Of a stretch of 39,154 bases of DNA, positions 1-8,289 are shown in pieces. The translations under genes and the position numbers were made by a program. The notes under the pieces were generated by a model. The model made no database searches, was not told where the DNA came from, and saw only the letters and a program-made list of their open reading frames with translations. The DNA is from Akkermansia muciniphila (GTDB lineage Bacteria; Verrucomicrobiota; Verrucomicrobiia; Limisphaerales; F1-80-MAGS106): the NCBI GenBank assembly GCA_945865375.1, contig CAMBEJ010000035.1:1-39154 (forward strand), in the 5' to 3' direction. The first letter of the stretch is position 1, and every line of letters starts with the position of its first letter.

Positions 1-102
1 CACGGATGACACGGATAACACGGATGAGGAAAGGGAGCTGAGAGGGGTACTTTATCCGTGCTATCCGTGTTATCCGTGGTTAACTCTTCCCATTCTGCGG
101 TA
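1..102. repeat. ACGGAT-rich hairpin repeat, left copy
   Basis: This stretch is a self-complementary hairpin built from ACGGATNACACGGAT-like units on the left and ATCCGTGTTATCCGTG-like units on the right. Its reverse complement matches positions 2641-2742 almost base for base, with only about half a dozen differences. The copy may extend beyond the window edge. A shorter relative lies at 27268-27333. No open frame is credible in it or in the following 280 bases up to the SDR gene. Confidence 0.9.
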
Positions 103-382
103 GGTATTGTCCTCCGAACGACACCTCCCGGAAACCGTGAGTTGCACCCTTCCTCGAGCATACGTTTCATTTCCTCATTTCATTTTTGCCGACACCGATG
201 TTAACCGGGGGCCGGGCCGCTGACAAACTGTCCAAACTCCAAGCGCCCAGGGGGCGTGGCAAGGCCTATGAACTCAATCCCACACCCCGGTGCTGTCCAT
301 CGGTGTTTGGATTTGTCAGCGCGGTGTGCCCGCTTCATCCAAACAATGCTTTGCAACCGCGTCGCTCGTGTCACACTTTGGC

Positions 383-1141
383 ATGCACCTGAGCCTTCAA
401 GGAAAACACATCGCCGTGTTCGGGTCGTCGAACGGAATAGGCCACGCCATCGCCCGGGGATTCGCCGCCGAGGGGTGTTGCGTCAAGGGCTTCGATCGGT
501 CTGACTGTGCAGGAATCGATACTGTCGAGGGGGACGTGACATCCTTTGACCAGGTCAGAGCGTTCGCCGGGCGTTTCGACGCCATCGATCACGTGGTTTT
601 CTCGGTGGGAGTCGGGTCGGGAAAGTTCGGTTTTCCTTTTTGGAACCTCTCCCCAACAGACTGGGCGCGAGTGCTCGAGATCAACCTGATTGGAGCGGTC
701 AATGTGGCCCACGCCTTCGCGCCCGGGCTGATCGCGCGCGGTGCCGGGTCGATGCTTTTTCTTGTCTCCGTCGCCGGCCAGATCGGCTCCCAGACGGACC
801 CACCCTACAGCGCGGCAAAAGCAGGTCTCATCAACTTCATGCAATGCGCCGCAAAGGACCTCGCGCCACACGGTGTCCGTGTCAACGCATTGTCGCCGGG
901 CATGGTGAGGACACAGCTCAACCAATCGGTTTGGGCCGCCGCTCAGAGCCCGCTCCCGGACGATCAAAAGAAACCCTACGAGGCTTGGGCTGCCGAGAAA
1001 ATCCAGAAAGTGTCGCCGATGGGTCGATGGCAGACGGTCGATGAATACGCCGCCATGGCGGTCTTTCTGGCTTCGGATCACGCGCGCAACATCACCGGGC
1101 AAACGATCAACATTGACGGCGGCCAAGTGATGCATGCCTGA
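383..1141 (+). CDS. SDR family NAD(P)-dependent oxidoreductase
   Basis: This is a classical short-chain dehydrogenase/reductase of 252 residues, the usual length for the family. The nucleotide-binding glycine motif appears near the N-terminus as GSSNGIG. The NAG-like region is replaced by a SVGVGSG segment. The catalytic serine lies in LVSVAG and the catalytic pair in YSAAK (Tyr and Lys four residues apart). A PG motif follows and the C-terminus ends with the common INIDGGQ. An upstream ATG at 290 would add 31 residues of non-SDR sequence, so the ATG at 383, just before the first beta strand, is preferred; no clear ribosome site decides it. The substrate cannot be told from the sequence. It is the only intact gene on the plus strand between the two inverted ACGGAT repeats. 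A 3-oxoacyl-ACP reductase-like activity is possible but not shown. Confidence 0.88.
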   Translation: MHLSLQGKHIAVFGSSNGIGHAIARGFAAEGCCVKGFDRSDCAGIDTVEGDVTSFDQVRAFAGRFDAIDHVVFSVGVGSGKFGFPFWNLSPTDWARVLEINLIGAVNVAHAFAPGLIARGAGSMLFLVSVAGQIGSQTDPPYSAAKAGLINFMQCAAKDLAPHGVRVNALSPGMVRTQLNQSVWAAAQSPLPDDQKKPYEAWAAEKIQKVSPMGRWQTVDEYAAMAVFLASDHARNITGQTINIDGGQVMHA

Positions 1142-1296
1142 TCTTCATCCTGGCCGCATACCCGGTGACGCCCCATCTCGCCGCATCCGTTATCCGACAT
1201 GTCGCCGAAGAACGCGGAATCAAGCTTGGACCGATCGCCGACATCTTTGATGCGCGCATTCTCTATGTGTTCTTTGGGATCTTTGCGGTTAAATGA
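1138..1296 (+). pseudogene. Startless 52-residue open frame, possible gene remnant
   Basis: A frame without a start codon overlaps the SDR stop and stays open for 52 codons to a TGA at 1294-1296. Its translation begins LIFILAAYPVTPHL and ends YVFFGIFAVK, which looks like protein rather than noise, with a hydrophobic end. It may be the C-terminal remnant of a lost membrane protein. I do not recognise the family. The next ~100 bases up to the asparaginase stop hold nothing visible. Confidence 0.25.
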
Positions 1297-1403
1297 ACTG
1301 CCGGATTAAGGATTCCTCCATTCGATTACACTTACGAGAAGGTCCTGAAAAATGTGAGATGCGCACTTTCTGCCACCTACAACTTTTCCGAGATTGACGG
1401 ATC

Positions 1404-2387
1404 CTAAGCGCCATTTTCCAACGAGGCTCTGATCTGCTCGACGCTGAAGCCCGCTCCCAACATCAGCATCAGTTTGATGCGGACTTTGTGGCTCGGCAAC
1501 ATTCCGCCCAGAATCACTCCCATGCGCTTCAGTTGACGGCCCGCGCCTTCGTAAGCATACGTGTCGAGCACTCGGCCACGCGGACATCGTGACGTGATCA
1601 CCACGGGAATTCCGGTGTTCACCGCGCGCTCAACCGCCGCCAAGGCCGCCACAGGCACATTGCCCCGGCCAAGACCTTCTATCACCAATCCGCGCGTGCC
1701 ATCGTCGATCGCAAACTCGATGAACCGTCCGTCCGCACCCGCCGCCAGCTTGATGATGTCCACGCGGTCCTCGAGTTTCTCGGTCACGATGTGTTCGCGC
1801 TGAGTCCGTTGGCGGGAGATGATGATGCGATCTTTATCGACGATGCCTAGCGGGCCGAAATCTCGGCTTTGAAATGTGCCAACCGATTCGGTGTGCGTCT
1901 TGATGGCTTCCGCCGCCGCAATCAATTGATCGTTCATGACCACGAGCACACCCAACCCGCGAGCGGACGGATCGATCGCCACCCGCACCGCAGAGCGAAG
2001 ATTGGCCGGGCCATCCCAGCTCAGTTCCGAACTGTTGCGCATGGCGCCAACGAAGACGACGGGCTTTTCGGTGTCGAGCAGCAGATCGTGCAAATAGGCT
2101 GTCTCTTCAAGGGTGTCGGTCCCGTGCGTGATGACGATGCCGACTAGGACATCATCCAGGATCCTTTGCTGAACGGCCCGCACCAGTTCGAACATTTTCA
2201 GCGGCGTCATGTGGGGTCCTGGCAATAAACCCCAATCGATCACCGTGATGTCGGCCAGCTCTTTCAAGCCATCGACCCGCGCGAGGATCTCCTCGCCAGA
2301 CAGCGTGGGCACAGGCCCGCCCGTTTTTGGGTCAATCCGCATGGAGATGGTGCCGCCGGTGAAAAAAATCGCGATTGTTGGTTTCAT
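1404..2387 (-). CDS. ansA: L-asparaginase (type I/II family)
   Basis: The product hydrolyses L-asparagine to aspartate and ammonia. Both threonine motifs of the family are present: TGGTI at residues 10-14 and HGTDT at residues 88-92, the latter carrying the second catalytic Thr-Asp pair. The EETAYL and GAMR segments that normally follow are also in place. The length of 327 residues is usual. No signal peptide is visible, so a cytoplasmic enzyme is likely. The ATG at 2387 leads directly into the first beta strand. The gene runs opposite to the SDR gene and has no operon partner; both lie between inverted repeat copies at 1-102 and 2641-2742. The symbol is tentative because ansA and ansB types are not separated here. 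Confidence 0.93.
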   Translation of the reverse strand: MKPTIAIFFTGGTISMRIDPKTGGPVPTLSGEEILARVDGLKELADITVIDWGLLPGPHMTPLKMFELVRAVQQRILDDVLVGIVITHGTDTLEETAYLHDLLLDTEKPVVFVGAMRNSSELSWDGPANLRSAVRVAIDPSARGLGVLVVMNDQLIAAAEAIKTHTESVGTFQSRDFGPLGIVDKDRIIISRQRTQREHIVTEKLEDRVDIIKLAAGADGRFIEFAIDDGTRGLVIEGLGRGNVPVAALAAVERAVNTGIPVVITSRCPRGRVLDTYAYEGAGRQLKRMGVILGGMLPSHKVRIKLMLMLGAGFSVEQIRASLENGA

Positions 2388-2640
2388 CGGTTGACGATCA
2401 TGAGCAGATTATCAAAGGGGACACTTTCGTTAGGATTAAGACACACATTCAGAGCGAGGGATTGTAGTCCCTGACAAGCGGGGATGACCACAAGAAAGGT
2501 CTGCCCGCGAATGATATTTCATGAGAACCACATTTCCCGTTGCCACTTACAGATTCGCGTCCATTCGCGTGATTCGCGGGCACCCCTCTGAACCGGTCCG
2601 TTTCAAGGGAACAATCCGAAGATTACGATGACTATTTACC
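2388..2640. other. Gene-free stretch with short repeats
   Basis: No credible coding frame is seen. Positions about 2548-2580 carry repeated ATTCGCG motifs, and 2579-2630 (CACCCCTCTG, then TTTCAAGGG, then GATTACGATGA) resembles the flank of the GTAATC repeat near 24005-24050. This suggests worn copies of dispersed repeats. Confidence 0.5.
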
Positions 2641-2742
2641 TACCGCAGAATCGTAAGAGTTAACCACGGATAACACGGATAGCACGGATAAAGCACCCAT
2701 CTCAGCTCCCTTTCCTCATCTGTGTTATCCGTGTCATCCGTG
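2641..2742. repeat. ACGGAT-rich hairpin repeat, right copy (inverted)
   Basis: This is the inverted partner of the copy at 1-102, matching over the whole ~102 bases. The similarity stops at CTGCGGTA on the inner side. It lies about 180 bases before the ABC transporter ATPase start; 2743-2918 shows no feature beyond a weak GTG-started extension of the ATPase frame. Confidence 0.9.
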
Positions 2743-2918
2743 GGTGCGCCACTTCCGCGTAGTCAAGCGGTGGGATACCCGCGTCAGGGGAGGCGATCCC
2801 GGATAACGTGAGTGGCACCCGAACTGCTGCCACCCGTCGCCTGTGTCTTGCTTTATTACCCGAAAGGTGCGGAACTCCTGATCGTCATAACGCCCCAATC
2901 CCGAACCGCGCGAACAAC

Positions 2919-3860
2919 ATGGTGTCCAAAACGATCCTTCACGACGGCCCGATCGCGGTGCGCCTGACCCGCGTCACCAAGACTTTCGGCCAGCACATCG
3001 CGGTCGATGATCTTTCGCTGGAGGTGCCCGAGGGTTCGGTTTACGGCTTCATCGGGCCGAATGGCTCAGGCAAGACCACCACTCTGCGGATGATTCTTCA
3101 CATCTTTCACCCAGACTCCGGCGTCATCGAAGTGCTGGGTCAACAGGGCACAAGGGCGGCGAACGATCGCATCGGTTACCTGCCGGAGGAGCGCGGGCTT
3201 TATAAGAAAATGACGGTGCGCCGCGTGCTGGCCTATTATGCGGCGTTGAAAGGCATGAGCGCGGCAGAGGCCCGGCCCGCCGTGGACCAGTGGTTGGAAA
3301 AAGTGGGGCTCACTCAGTGGGGCAATCACAAGGTGGAGGCGTTGTCGAAAGGCATGGCTCAAAAAATCCAGTTCATCGCCGCCGTCGTCTCGCGACCCCG
3401 GTTGTTGATCTTAGACGAGCCTTTTTCCGGTCTTGATCCAGTGAACCTCGAAGTCTTGCGCGCGGCGATCCTCGAGTTGCGACGCCAGGGAACGACGATT
3501 ATTTTTTCGACGCACGACATGATGATGGCTGAGCAGATGTGCGACTTCATTTTTATGATCTACCGTGGGCGAAAGGTTCTGGATGGGACGCTGGAATCGA
3601 TTCAAGAGCGTTACGGCGCCGACACCATACGACTGCGGGCCGACGGCGCCGCTGAGATCCTGCGCGGGATGGAGAAGGTGCAAAACGTGCGCGATCTAGG
3701 CCAGTGCCAGGAGGTGCGTTTCGGAGGCGACGCGCAGGAATTGCTGAACACGTTGTCCGCGCGAACCCGTGTGCAGTTGTTCGAAATCACGCGCCCCTCA
3801 TTGCACGATATCTTCGTCCGGATCGCCGGAGCCGATTCGGTGGAGCAAACTCATGAATAA
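2919..3860 (+). CDS. ABC transporter ATP-binding protein (NatA-like exporter type)
   Basis: This is the ATPase subunit of an ABC-2 type exporter, acting on the cytoplasmic face of the inner membrane with the permease encoded just downstream. Walker A is GPNGSGKTT at residues 46-54, the signature LSKGM at 142-146, Walker B LLILDEP at 162-168, and the switch histidine is in STHD near residue 199. The ~90-residue tail after the ATPase core fits the C-terminal domain (DUF4162 type) seen in NatA-like proteins. Length is 313 residues from this ATG. A GTG at 2808 is in frame but would add 37 unrelated residues. The gene overlaps the permease by 8 bases, so the two are probably translated together. 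The exported substrate is unknown; sodium export is known for NatAB, but nothing here proves it. Confidence 0.93.
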   Translation: MVSKTILHDGPIAVRLTRVTKTFGQHIAVDDLSLEVPEGSVYGFIGPNGSGKTTTLRMILHIFHPDSGVIEVLGQQGTRAANDRIGYLPEERGLYKKMTVRRVLAYYAALKGMSAAEARPAVDQWLEKVGLTQWGNHKVEALSKGMAQKIQFIAAVVSRPRLLILDEPFSGLDPVNLEVLRAAILELRRQGTTIIFSTHDMMMAEQMCDFIFMIYRGRKVLDGTLESIQERYGADTIRLRADGAAEILRGMEKVQNVRDLGQCQEVRFGGDAQELLNTLSARTRVQLFEITRPSLHDIFVRIAGADSVEQTHE

Positions 3861-5172
3861 AATAAGGCAGATCGCCTGGACAGAGTATCTCAACGCCGTC
3901 CGCAGCAAGGCGTTTCTGATAGGTCTCATCATGCTGCCGGTGCTCCTGTTCGGCAGCGTTCTGATCCAGAAGTTTGCCGAAAGCAAAGTCGACATCAGTG
4001 ACCGGCGGTTGGTGGTTGTGGATCATACGGGGATTCTCTTTTCGGCGCTTGCGGCAAAAGCGCAGTCCCGCAACGAACAGGAGATTTTTGAGTGGACCAA
4101 GACTGGCAAGGGACGACAGCTTCGGCCCAAATTTGTGCTGGAGCCATTTCGCTCGACCTCCACGAACGGTGGTCCAATCGACCTGGGGTTGTCCGAGCGC
4201 GTCCGAAAGAAAGAGCTCTTCGCGTTCGTGGTCATAGGCAAGAGCGCTTTTTCGACAGAACCCGGCACCGGCACGGAGATCCTGTATTCGACCCAGACGC
4301 CCACCTTTACCGAACTGCCCGACTGGTTGGAGCGAACCTTGAACGCCGAGATTCAGCAACACCGGTTTGGACAAGCGAAGATCGATCCAGCGCTGGTGCG
4401 GAAGCTCACCCGGGATGCGATCTTTCGGAGGTTGGGCCTTGCGAACGTCACGCAGACCGGAGAAGTTGTGAAAGCCAAGGAGGAGAACAAACTGGCCACG
4501 TTTGCCGTGCCGGCGGGAGCGATGTTCCTTCTCTACACGCTCGTGATGGGTAGCGCCCCGGCTCTCCTGAACACGGTGCTGGAGGAGAAGATGCAAAAAA
4601 TTTCCGAAGTTCTCATCGCCTCGGTGTCCCCGTTCCAACTGATGATGGGCAAGCTTGTGGGTGCGATAATGACCTCCATGACGCTGTCCTTGCTCTATCT
4701 GGGGGCGCTGTTTTTCTTCCTTTGGCGAAACGGCCTTGGCAATTTCGTGCCCCCATCGCTTTATGTGTGGTTCTTCGTGTTTCAATTGCTGGGGCTGCTT
4801 ATCTATGGCTCGATCCTCTCGGCGATAGGGGCTGCATGCACCGAGATCAAGGACGCGCAGAACATGATGCTTCCCGTGATGCTCCTGACCTTCATCCCTC
4901 TCTTCACGTGGCTGCCGATCATGCAGTCGCCGACGAGCAGTTTCTCCCGAATCCTCTCCCTCATTCCTCCAGCGACGCCGCTGCTGATGCTGCTGCGGAT
5001 CGCGATTCCACCCGGACCTCCCTGGTGGGAGATCGCGCTCGGCATTTTGCTGACAACGGCTTTCATGTTCCTGTGCGTCTGGGCGAGCGCGAAAATCTTC
5101 CGAATGGGCATCCTGTCGCAGGGACAATCCGCATCCATGGGGAATCTTGTGAAATGGATTTTGTCCCGATGA
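3853..5172 (+). CDS. ABC-2 type permease (NatB-like)
   Basis: The 439-residue product has the classical ABC-2 permease plan: an N-terminal membrane segment (about residues 15-40, after a TEYLNAVRSKAF amphipathic stretch), a large extracytoplasmic domain of roughly 170 residues, and then five to six membrane helices in the C-terminal half. EEKMQKISEVL just before the second group of helices is the conserved coupling region of the NatB/YhaP group. The ATG at 3853 overlaps the ATPase gene by 8 bases; the earlier in-frame start at 3769 lies inside the ATPase gene and gives unrelated sequence. The stop overlaps the start of the epimerase gene in an ATGA arrangement, so at least three genes are coupled. 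Confidence 0.92.
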   Translation: MNKIRQIAWTEYLNAVRSKAFLIGLIMLPVLLFGSVLIQKFAESKVDISDRRLVVVDHTGILFSALAAKAQSRNEQEIFEWTKTGKGRQLRPKFVLEPFRSTSTNGGPIDLGLSERVRKKELFAFVVIGKSAFSTEPGTGTEILYSTQTPTFTELPDWLERTLNAEIQQHRFGQAKIDPALVRKLTRDAIFRRLGLANVTQTGEVVKAKEENKLATFAVPAGAMFLLYTLVMGSAPALLNTVLEEKMQKISEVLIASVSPFQLMMGKLVGAIMTSMTLSLLYLGALFFFLWRNGLGNFVPPSLYVWFFVFQLLGLLIYGSILSAIGAACTEIKDAQNMMLPVMLLTFIPLFTWLPIMQSPTSSFSRILSLIPPATPLLMLLRIAIPPGPPWWEIALGILLTTAFMFLCVWASAKIFRMGILSQGQSASMGNLVKWILSR

Positions 5173-6245
5173 CTGCACGGGCGCCGACGTTCGACTGGAC
5201 TGCGATCGCGCAGTACAACAGAAGTGAAATCAAGGATGAGCTAGCACTGGAGGAAGTGTTGACTCGTCCCCGCCCTGAGTTGGTCGAGTTGATCCGCACT
5301 CTGGACAGCCCGTTGGTGATCCTGGGAGCGGGTGGTAAAATGGGCCCCACCCTCGCGGTTCTCGCCCGGCGGGCGGCTCAGGCGGCGTCGCACCCGCTCG
5401 AAATCGTCGCCGTCAGCCGCTTCGGCAACCCCGATACGAAACAATGGTTCGAACAAAGAGGCGTGAGAACATGGAGCGCCGACCTCCTGGACCGCAGGGC
5501 CACGGAGAGCCTGCCGGATTCGAGGAATGTGATTTATCTGGCAGGTCAGAAGTTCGGAACACAACAGAATCCTGCGGCTACTTGGGCTGCCAACACCCTG
5601 GCCCCGGCCCACACCGCCGAGCGGTATTCGGGCGCGAGAATTGTCGCGCTTTCAACGGGCAACGTGTATCCGTTCGTATCGATAAAAGGGCGCGGTGCCC
5701 GTGAGGACGATGATCTGACTCCGTTAGGGGAATATGCCAATGCCGCTGTGGCGCGCGAGCGGATCTTCGAGCACCTCGCAGCCAAGCAATCGACGCCTAT
5801 GGTTTTGCTACGCCTGAGTTATGCCATCGACCTTCGCTACGGTGTGCTTCACGACATCGCGCGCAGTGTTTGGCATTCAGTTCCTGTCAACGTCGGCTCC
5901 GGCTGTTTCAATTGCATCTGGCAAGGAGACGCCAACGAATTCATTTTGCGGGCATTCGGCATTGCCGCCAATCCACCCGCGACCCTGAACCTCACCGCTC
6001 CCAGTGTGTGCTCGGTGCGCGACGTGGCAACTCGATTTTCAGAGCTGTTTGATCGTCCCGTCCGGTTCATCGGCACGGAATCCGACACCGCGCTGCTCAG
6101 CGACACCACGCAGCTTTCAAGAATGCTCGGGCGACCGCAGACATCGCTAGCGTCCATGATCGGTTGGACGGCCCAATGGGTCAGGGATGGAGGATTGTCG
6201 CTCAATAAGCCGACGCACTTCGACGTGCGAGATGGAAAATATTGA
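5169..6245 (+). CDS. NAD-dependent epimerase/dehydratase family protein
   Basis: This 358-residue extended-SDR protein carries a Rossmann start, VILGAGGKMGP, near residues 48-58, and the later VIYLAGQKFG segment. STGNVYPF with EYANAAVARE fits the active-site region, but the usual YxxxK is changed to YANAAVAR, with no lysine at the expected place, so catalysis may differ or be lost. The ATG at 5169 overlaps the permease stop by four bases (ATGA), which favours it over the ATG at 5154 and over the long frame extending upstream into the permease. The next gene starts 10 bases downstream. The pairing with a DHDPS-like aldolase suggests sugar or sugar-acid metabolism; the link with the exporter genes is inferred from operon layout only. 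Confidence 0.82.
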   Translation: MTARAPTFDWTAIAQYNRSEIKDELALEEVLTRPRPELVELIRTLDSPLVILGAGGKMGPTLAVLARRAAQAASHPLEIVAVSRFGNPDTKQWFEQRGVRTWSADLLDRRATESLPDSRNVIYLAGQKFGTQQNPAATWAANTLAPAHTAERYSGARIVALSTGNVYPFVSIKGRGAREDDDLTPLGEYANAAVARERIFEHLAAKQSTPMVLLRLSYAIDLRYGVLHDIARSVWHSVPVNVGSGCFNCIWQGDANEFILRAFGIAANPPATLNLTAPSVCSVRDVATRFSELFDRPVRFIGTESDTALLSDTTQLSRMLGRPQTSLASMIGWTAQWVRDGGLSLNKPTHFDVRDGKY

Positions 6246-6254
6246 ACCTGACGC

Positions 6255-7328
6255 ATGGCTGTTATTCGTCACACCCCGAACTCGCTCCGCACGAGACTGC
6301 GCTCGGGACTCGTGATCCCCGCGCATCCATTGGCGTTGAACTCAGCGAGAAAATTGGACGAACGACGCCAGCGAGGTCTCACACGATACTACCATGCCGC
6401 AGGGGCAGGTGGCATAGCCGTGGGGGTCCACACCACCCAGTTCGCAATCCGGCACCCCGAACATGACTTGCTCAAACCGGTGCTCGAGCTGGCGATTGAC
6501 ACCCTGTCATCAATCGACTCCGCCAGCGACCGGACCACGGTCAAGATCGCCGGGGTTTGCGGACTGACCCGGCAGGCGGTGGTCGAAGCGGCTCTGGCTC
6601 GAGACCTTGGATATGATGCTTGCCTGCTCTCGCTCAGCGCTTTCAACGAAGTCCATGACGACGAGCTCTTGGCCCATTGCCGGATCGTTGGCGAGGAGAT
6701 CTCCCTCATCGGATTTTATTTGCAACCCGCCGTGGGCGGCAGAGTGTTGTCGCACGGATTTTGGAGTCGATTCGCGGAAATCCCTGGCGTGGTCGCGATT
6801 AAGATTGCCCCATTCAATCGCTACCGTTCGCTTGACGTCATCCGTGCGGTCGCCGAATCCGGGCGCGCTCACGAAATCGCCCTTTACACGGGCAATGACG
6901 ATTCGATCGTCACGGATCTACTCACCGAACATGCTGTGCGAACCCCTGAAGGCACCTTGAGGCTCCGCATCTGCGGCGGTTTACTCGGCCAATGGGCCTG
7001 CGGGACCCGTCGCGCCGTCGAACTTCTTGATGAGTGCAAGGGTTGTCGTGATGCCGAGATGATCCCGAGTTCGATCCTGACCCTTGGCGCGGAGATCACC
7101 GATTCGAATGCCGCTATCTTCGATGCCGCCAATGGTTTCAAGGGATGCATCGCAGGTATTCATGAAATTCTTCGTCGCCAAGGGTTGCTAGAAGGCACGT
7201 GGTGCCTCGATCCTCGCGAGGAACTCTCCCCGGGGCAGGCAGAGGAGATCGCGCGTATCTATCAGGCGTATCCGCACTTGACCGACGAAGAGTTCATTCT
7301 TCAAAACCGCGACGCTTGGTTGCGATGA
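6255..7328 (+). CDS. Dihydrodipicolinate synthase (DapA)/N-acetylneuraminate lyase family protein
   Basis: The product is a 357-residue TIM-barrel aldolase of the DHDPS/NAL superfamily. Early glycine-rich sequence (GAGGIAVGVHTTQF) corresponds to the substrate-loop region, and VAIKIAPFNRY supplies the expected Schiff-base lysine. It is longer than true DapA (about 290 residues), mainly at the N-terminus, so it is more likely a catabolic keto-acid aldolase than the lysine-pathway enzyme. It lies 10 bases after the epimerase stop and is the last gene of the four-gene run from 2919. Substrate is unknown. The following 106 bases show no clear terminator. Confidence 0.85.
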   Translation: MAVIRHTPNSLRTRLRSGLVIPAHPLALNSARKLDERRQRGLTRYYHAAGAGGIAVGVHTTQFAIRHPEHDLLKPVLELAIDTLSSIDSASDRTTVKIAGVCGLTRQAVVEAALARDLGYDACLLSLSAFNEVHDDELLAHCRIVGEEISLIGFYLQPAVGGRVLSHGFWSRFAEIPGVVAIKIAPFNRYRSLDVIRAVAESGRAHEIALYTGNDDSIVTDLLTEHAVRTPEGTLRLRICGGLLGQWACGTRRAVELLDECKGCRDAEMIPSSILTLGAEITDSNAAIFDAANGFKGCIAGIHEILRRQGLLEGTWCLDPREELSPGQAEEIARIYQAYPHLTDEEFILQNRDAWLR

Positions 7329-7434
7329 TGCCCGAACAGGCAGGTCGGAGACGCTGCCCACATTTTTCAAAACGAGAACTGCTGGTCGAGCGCCCTTTGT
7401 TCGGTTGCCTTTTCTTCTTGGGATGGACAATGGT

Positions 7435-7707
7435 TTATGAGAACTGGGTAAGGGCGATCTTCTCGCCGGTGACTTTGGTTGTCATCAAAGTCACCTTATA
7501 TTTCTTTCCGGCTTTGTCGTAAGTGATCCATTCACCCACCTGATGTCCGTTCTCGAAATGGCCGGAGCGAGACTTGGTCCCATCCCTCCGAAACCACTCC
7601 CAATAACCCGTGGCGCTTCCATCCTGGCTTTGACCGACGGCCCATACGCTTCCGTCCTTATGATATTGTGTGAAAGGTTGAGGTTTCAAGGTGTCAAATG
7701 GTGCCAT
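7435..7707 (-). CDS. Small MORN-repeat-like protein
   Basis: A 90-residue protein without signal peptide. The middle and end contain two units of the pattern G-x-W-x-W-[Y/F]-R-x-D-G-T-K, then G-x-F-x-N-G-x-x-x-G-E-W-x-x-Y, which is the toxin_YwqK/MORN-variant repeat. Such repeats form short beta hairpins; a role cannot be given. The ATG at 7707 starts MAPFDTLK. It stands alone, facing the DHDPS-like gene. An intact small gene is more likely than a fragment since its frame begins and ends cleanly, but homologues are often longer. Confidence 0.65.
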   Translation of the reverse strand: MAPFDTLKPQPFTQYHKDGSVWAVGQSQDGSATGYWEWFRRDGTKSRSGHFENGHQVGEWITYDKAGKKYKVTLMTTKVTGEKIALTQFS

Positions 7708-7747
7708 GGCGATGCTTTAGCCATCGCGAGATCTTGCCAACGCCGCC

Positions 7748-8137
7748 CTAGATCCGTTTCTCGTCGGCGTCGATGAAATCTACAAATAGCCGGATGTCAT
7801 CGCGATGTCCCTGACCCGCCGGGTCGTCCGCCTTCGGATAGTCCAACATCGTCTCCCGGTGGATCTGCTTCTCGGCGTCGGACTTCGCCGCACGACTTTG
7901 AACCCAATCTGCCACCTGGCCGTCGGTGATCGAGCCGCGCACCACTTCAATGAACTCTTCATGCTACACGCCAACCGCCTTCAGCCACCACTCGTCGAAA
8001 CCCTTGCCGAAGTTCGGCTGATAGTCCGGGTGTAGTTTTTCCGCCAGATGCAGCCTGATCTTATCGACATACCGGGGCAAGTGCATCCAGCCGGCCATCT
8101 GCTCCCGGGGGCTTCGCGGGTAAATGATTGCTTCCAT
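7748..8137 (-). pseudogene. DUF5069 family protein, interrupted by an in-frame amber codon
   Basis: Reading the minus strand from ATG 8137, the frame gives YPRSPREQMAGW and LPRYVDKIRLHL, typical of the start of DUF5069 proteins. It reaches a TAG at 7964-7966 (codon 58) and then continues in the same frame with HEEFIEVVRGS and a full C-terminal half to the stop at 7748. Without the TAG the product would be about 129 residues, near the family length. The two halves are well preserved, so the stop is recent, a sequencing error, or read through. A TTG-started frame extends to 8203 but adds no family-like sequence. The function of DUF5069 is unknown. Confidence 0.8.
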
Positions 8138-8289
8138 GGCACCATCATTCTCAGTTAGCCGGTCGTTTTCAACCGTAAACTCCTGGGCGCTCTCCAAATT
8201 CAAAAGCCCTGAAGGCTCAGAACTCCTGACATCGTGCCCGGGATTCCAGGCGACGTGGAACTATCCTGACACCACCACGGGCGACCATA

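Noticed and set aside
1..102. CRISPR-like repeat because of regularly spaced ACGGAT words
   Set aside because: The words form one inverted hairpin with no unique spacers, and there are no cas genes.
371..1135. A 254-residue minus-strand frame opposite the SDR gene
   Set aside because: No recognisable domain; the sense strand has the SDR catalytic motifs.
3787..5178. A 463-residue minus-strand frame opposite the ABC permease
   Set aside because: Antisense shadow rich in Arg, His and Gln, without hydrophobic structure or motifs.
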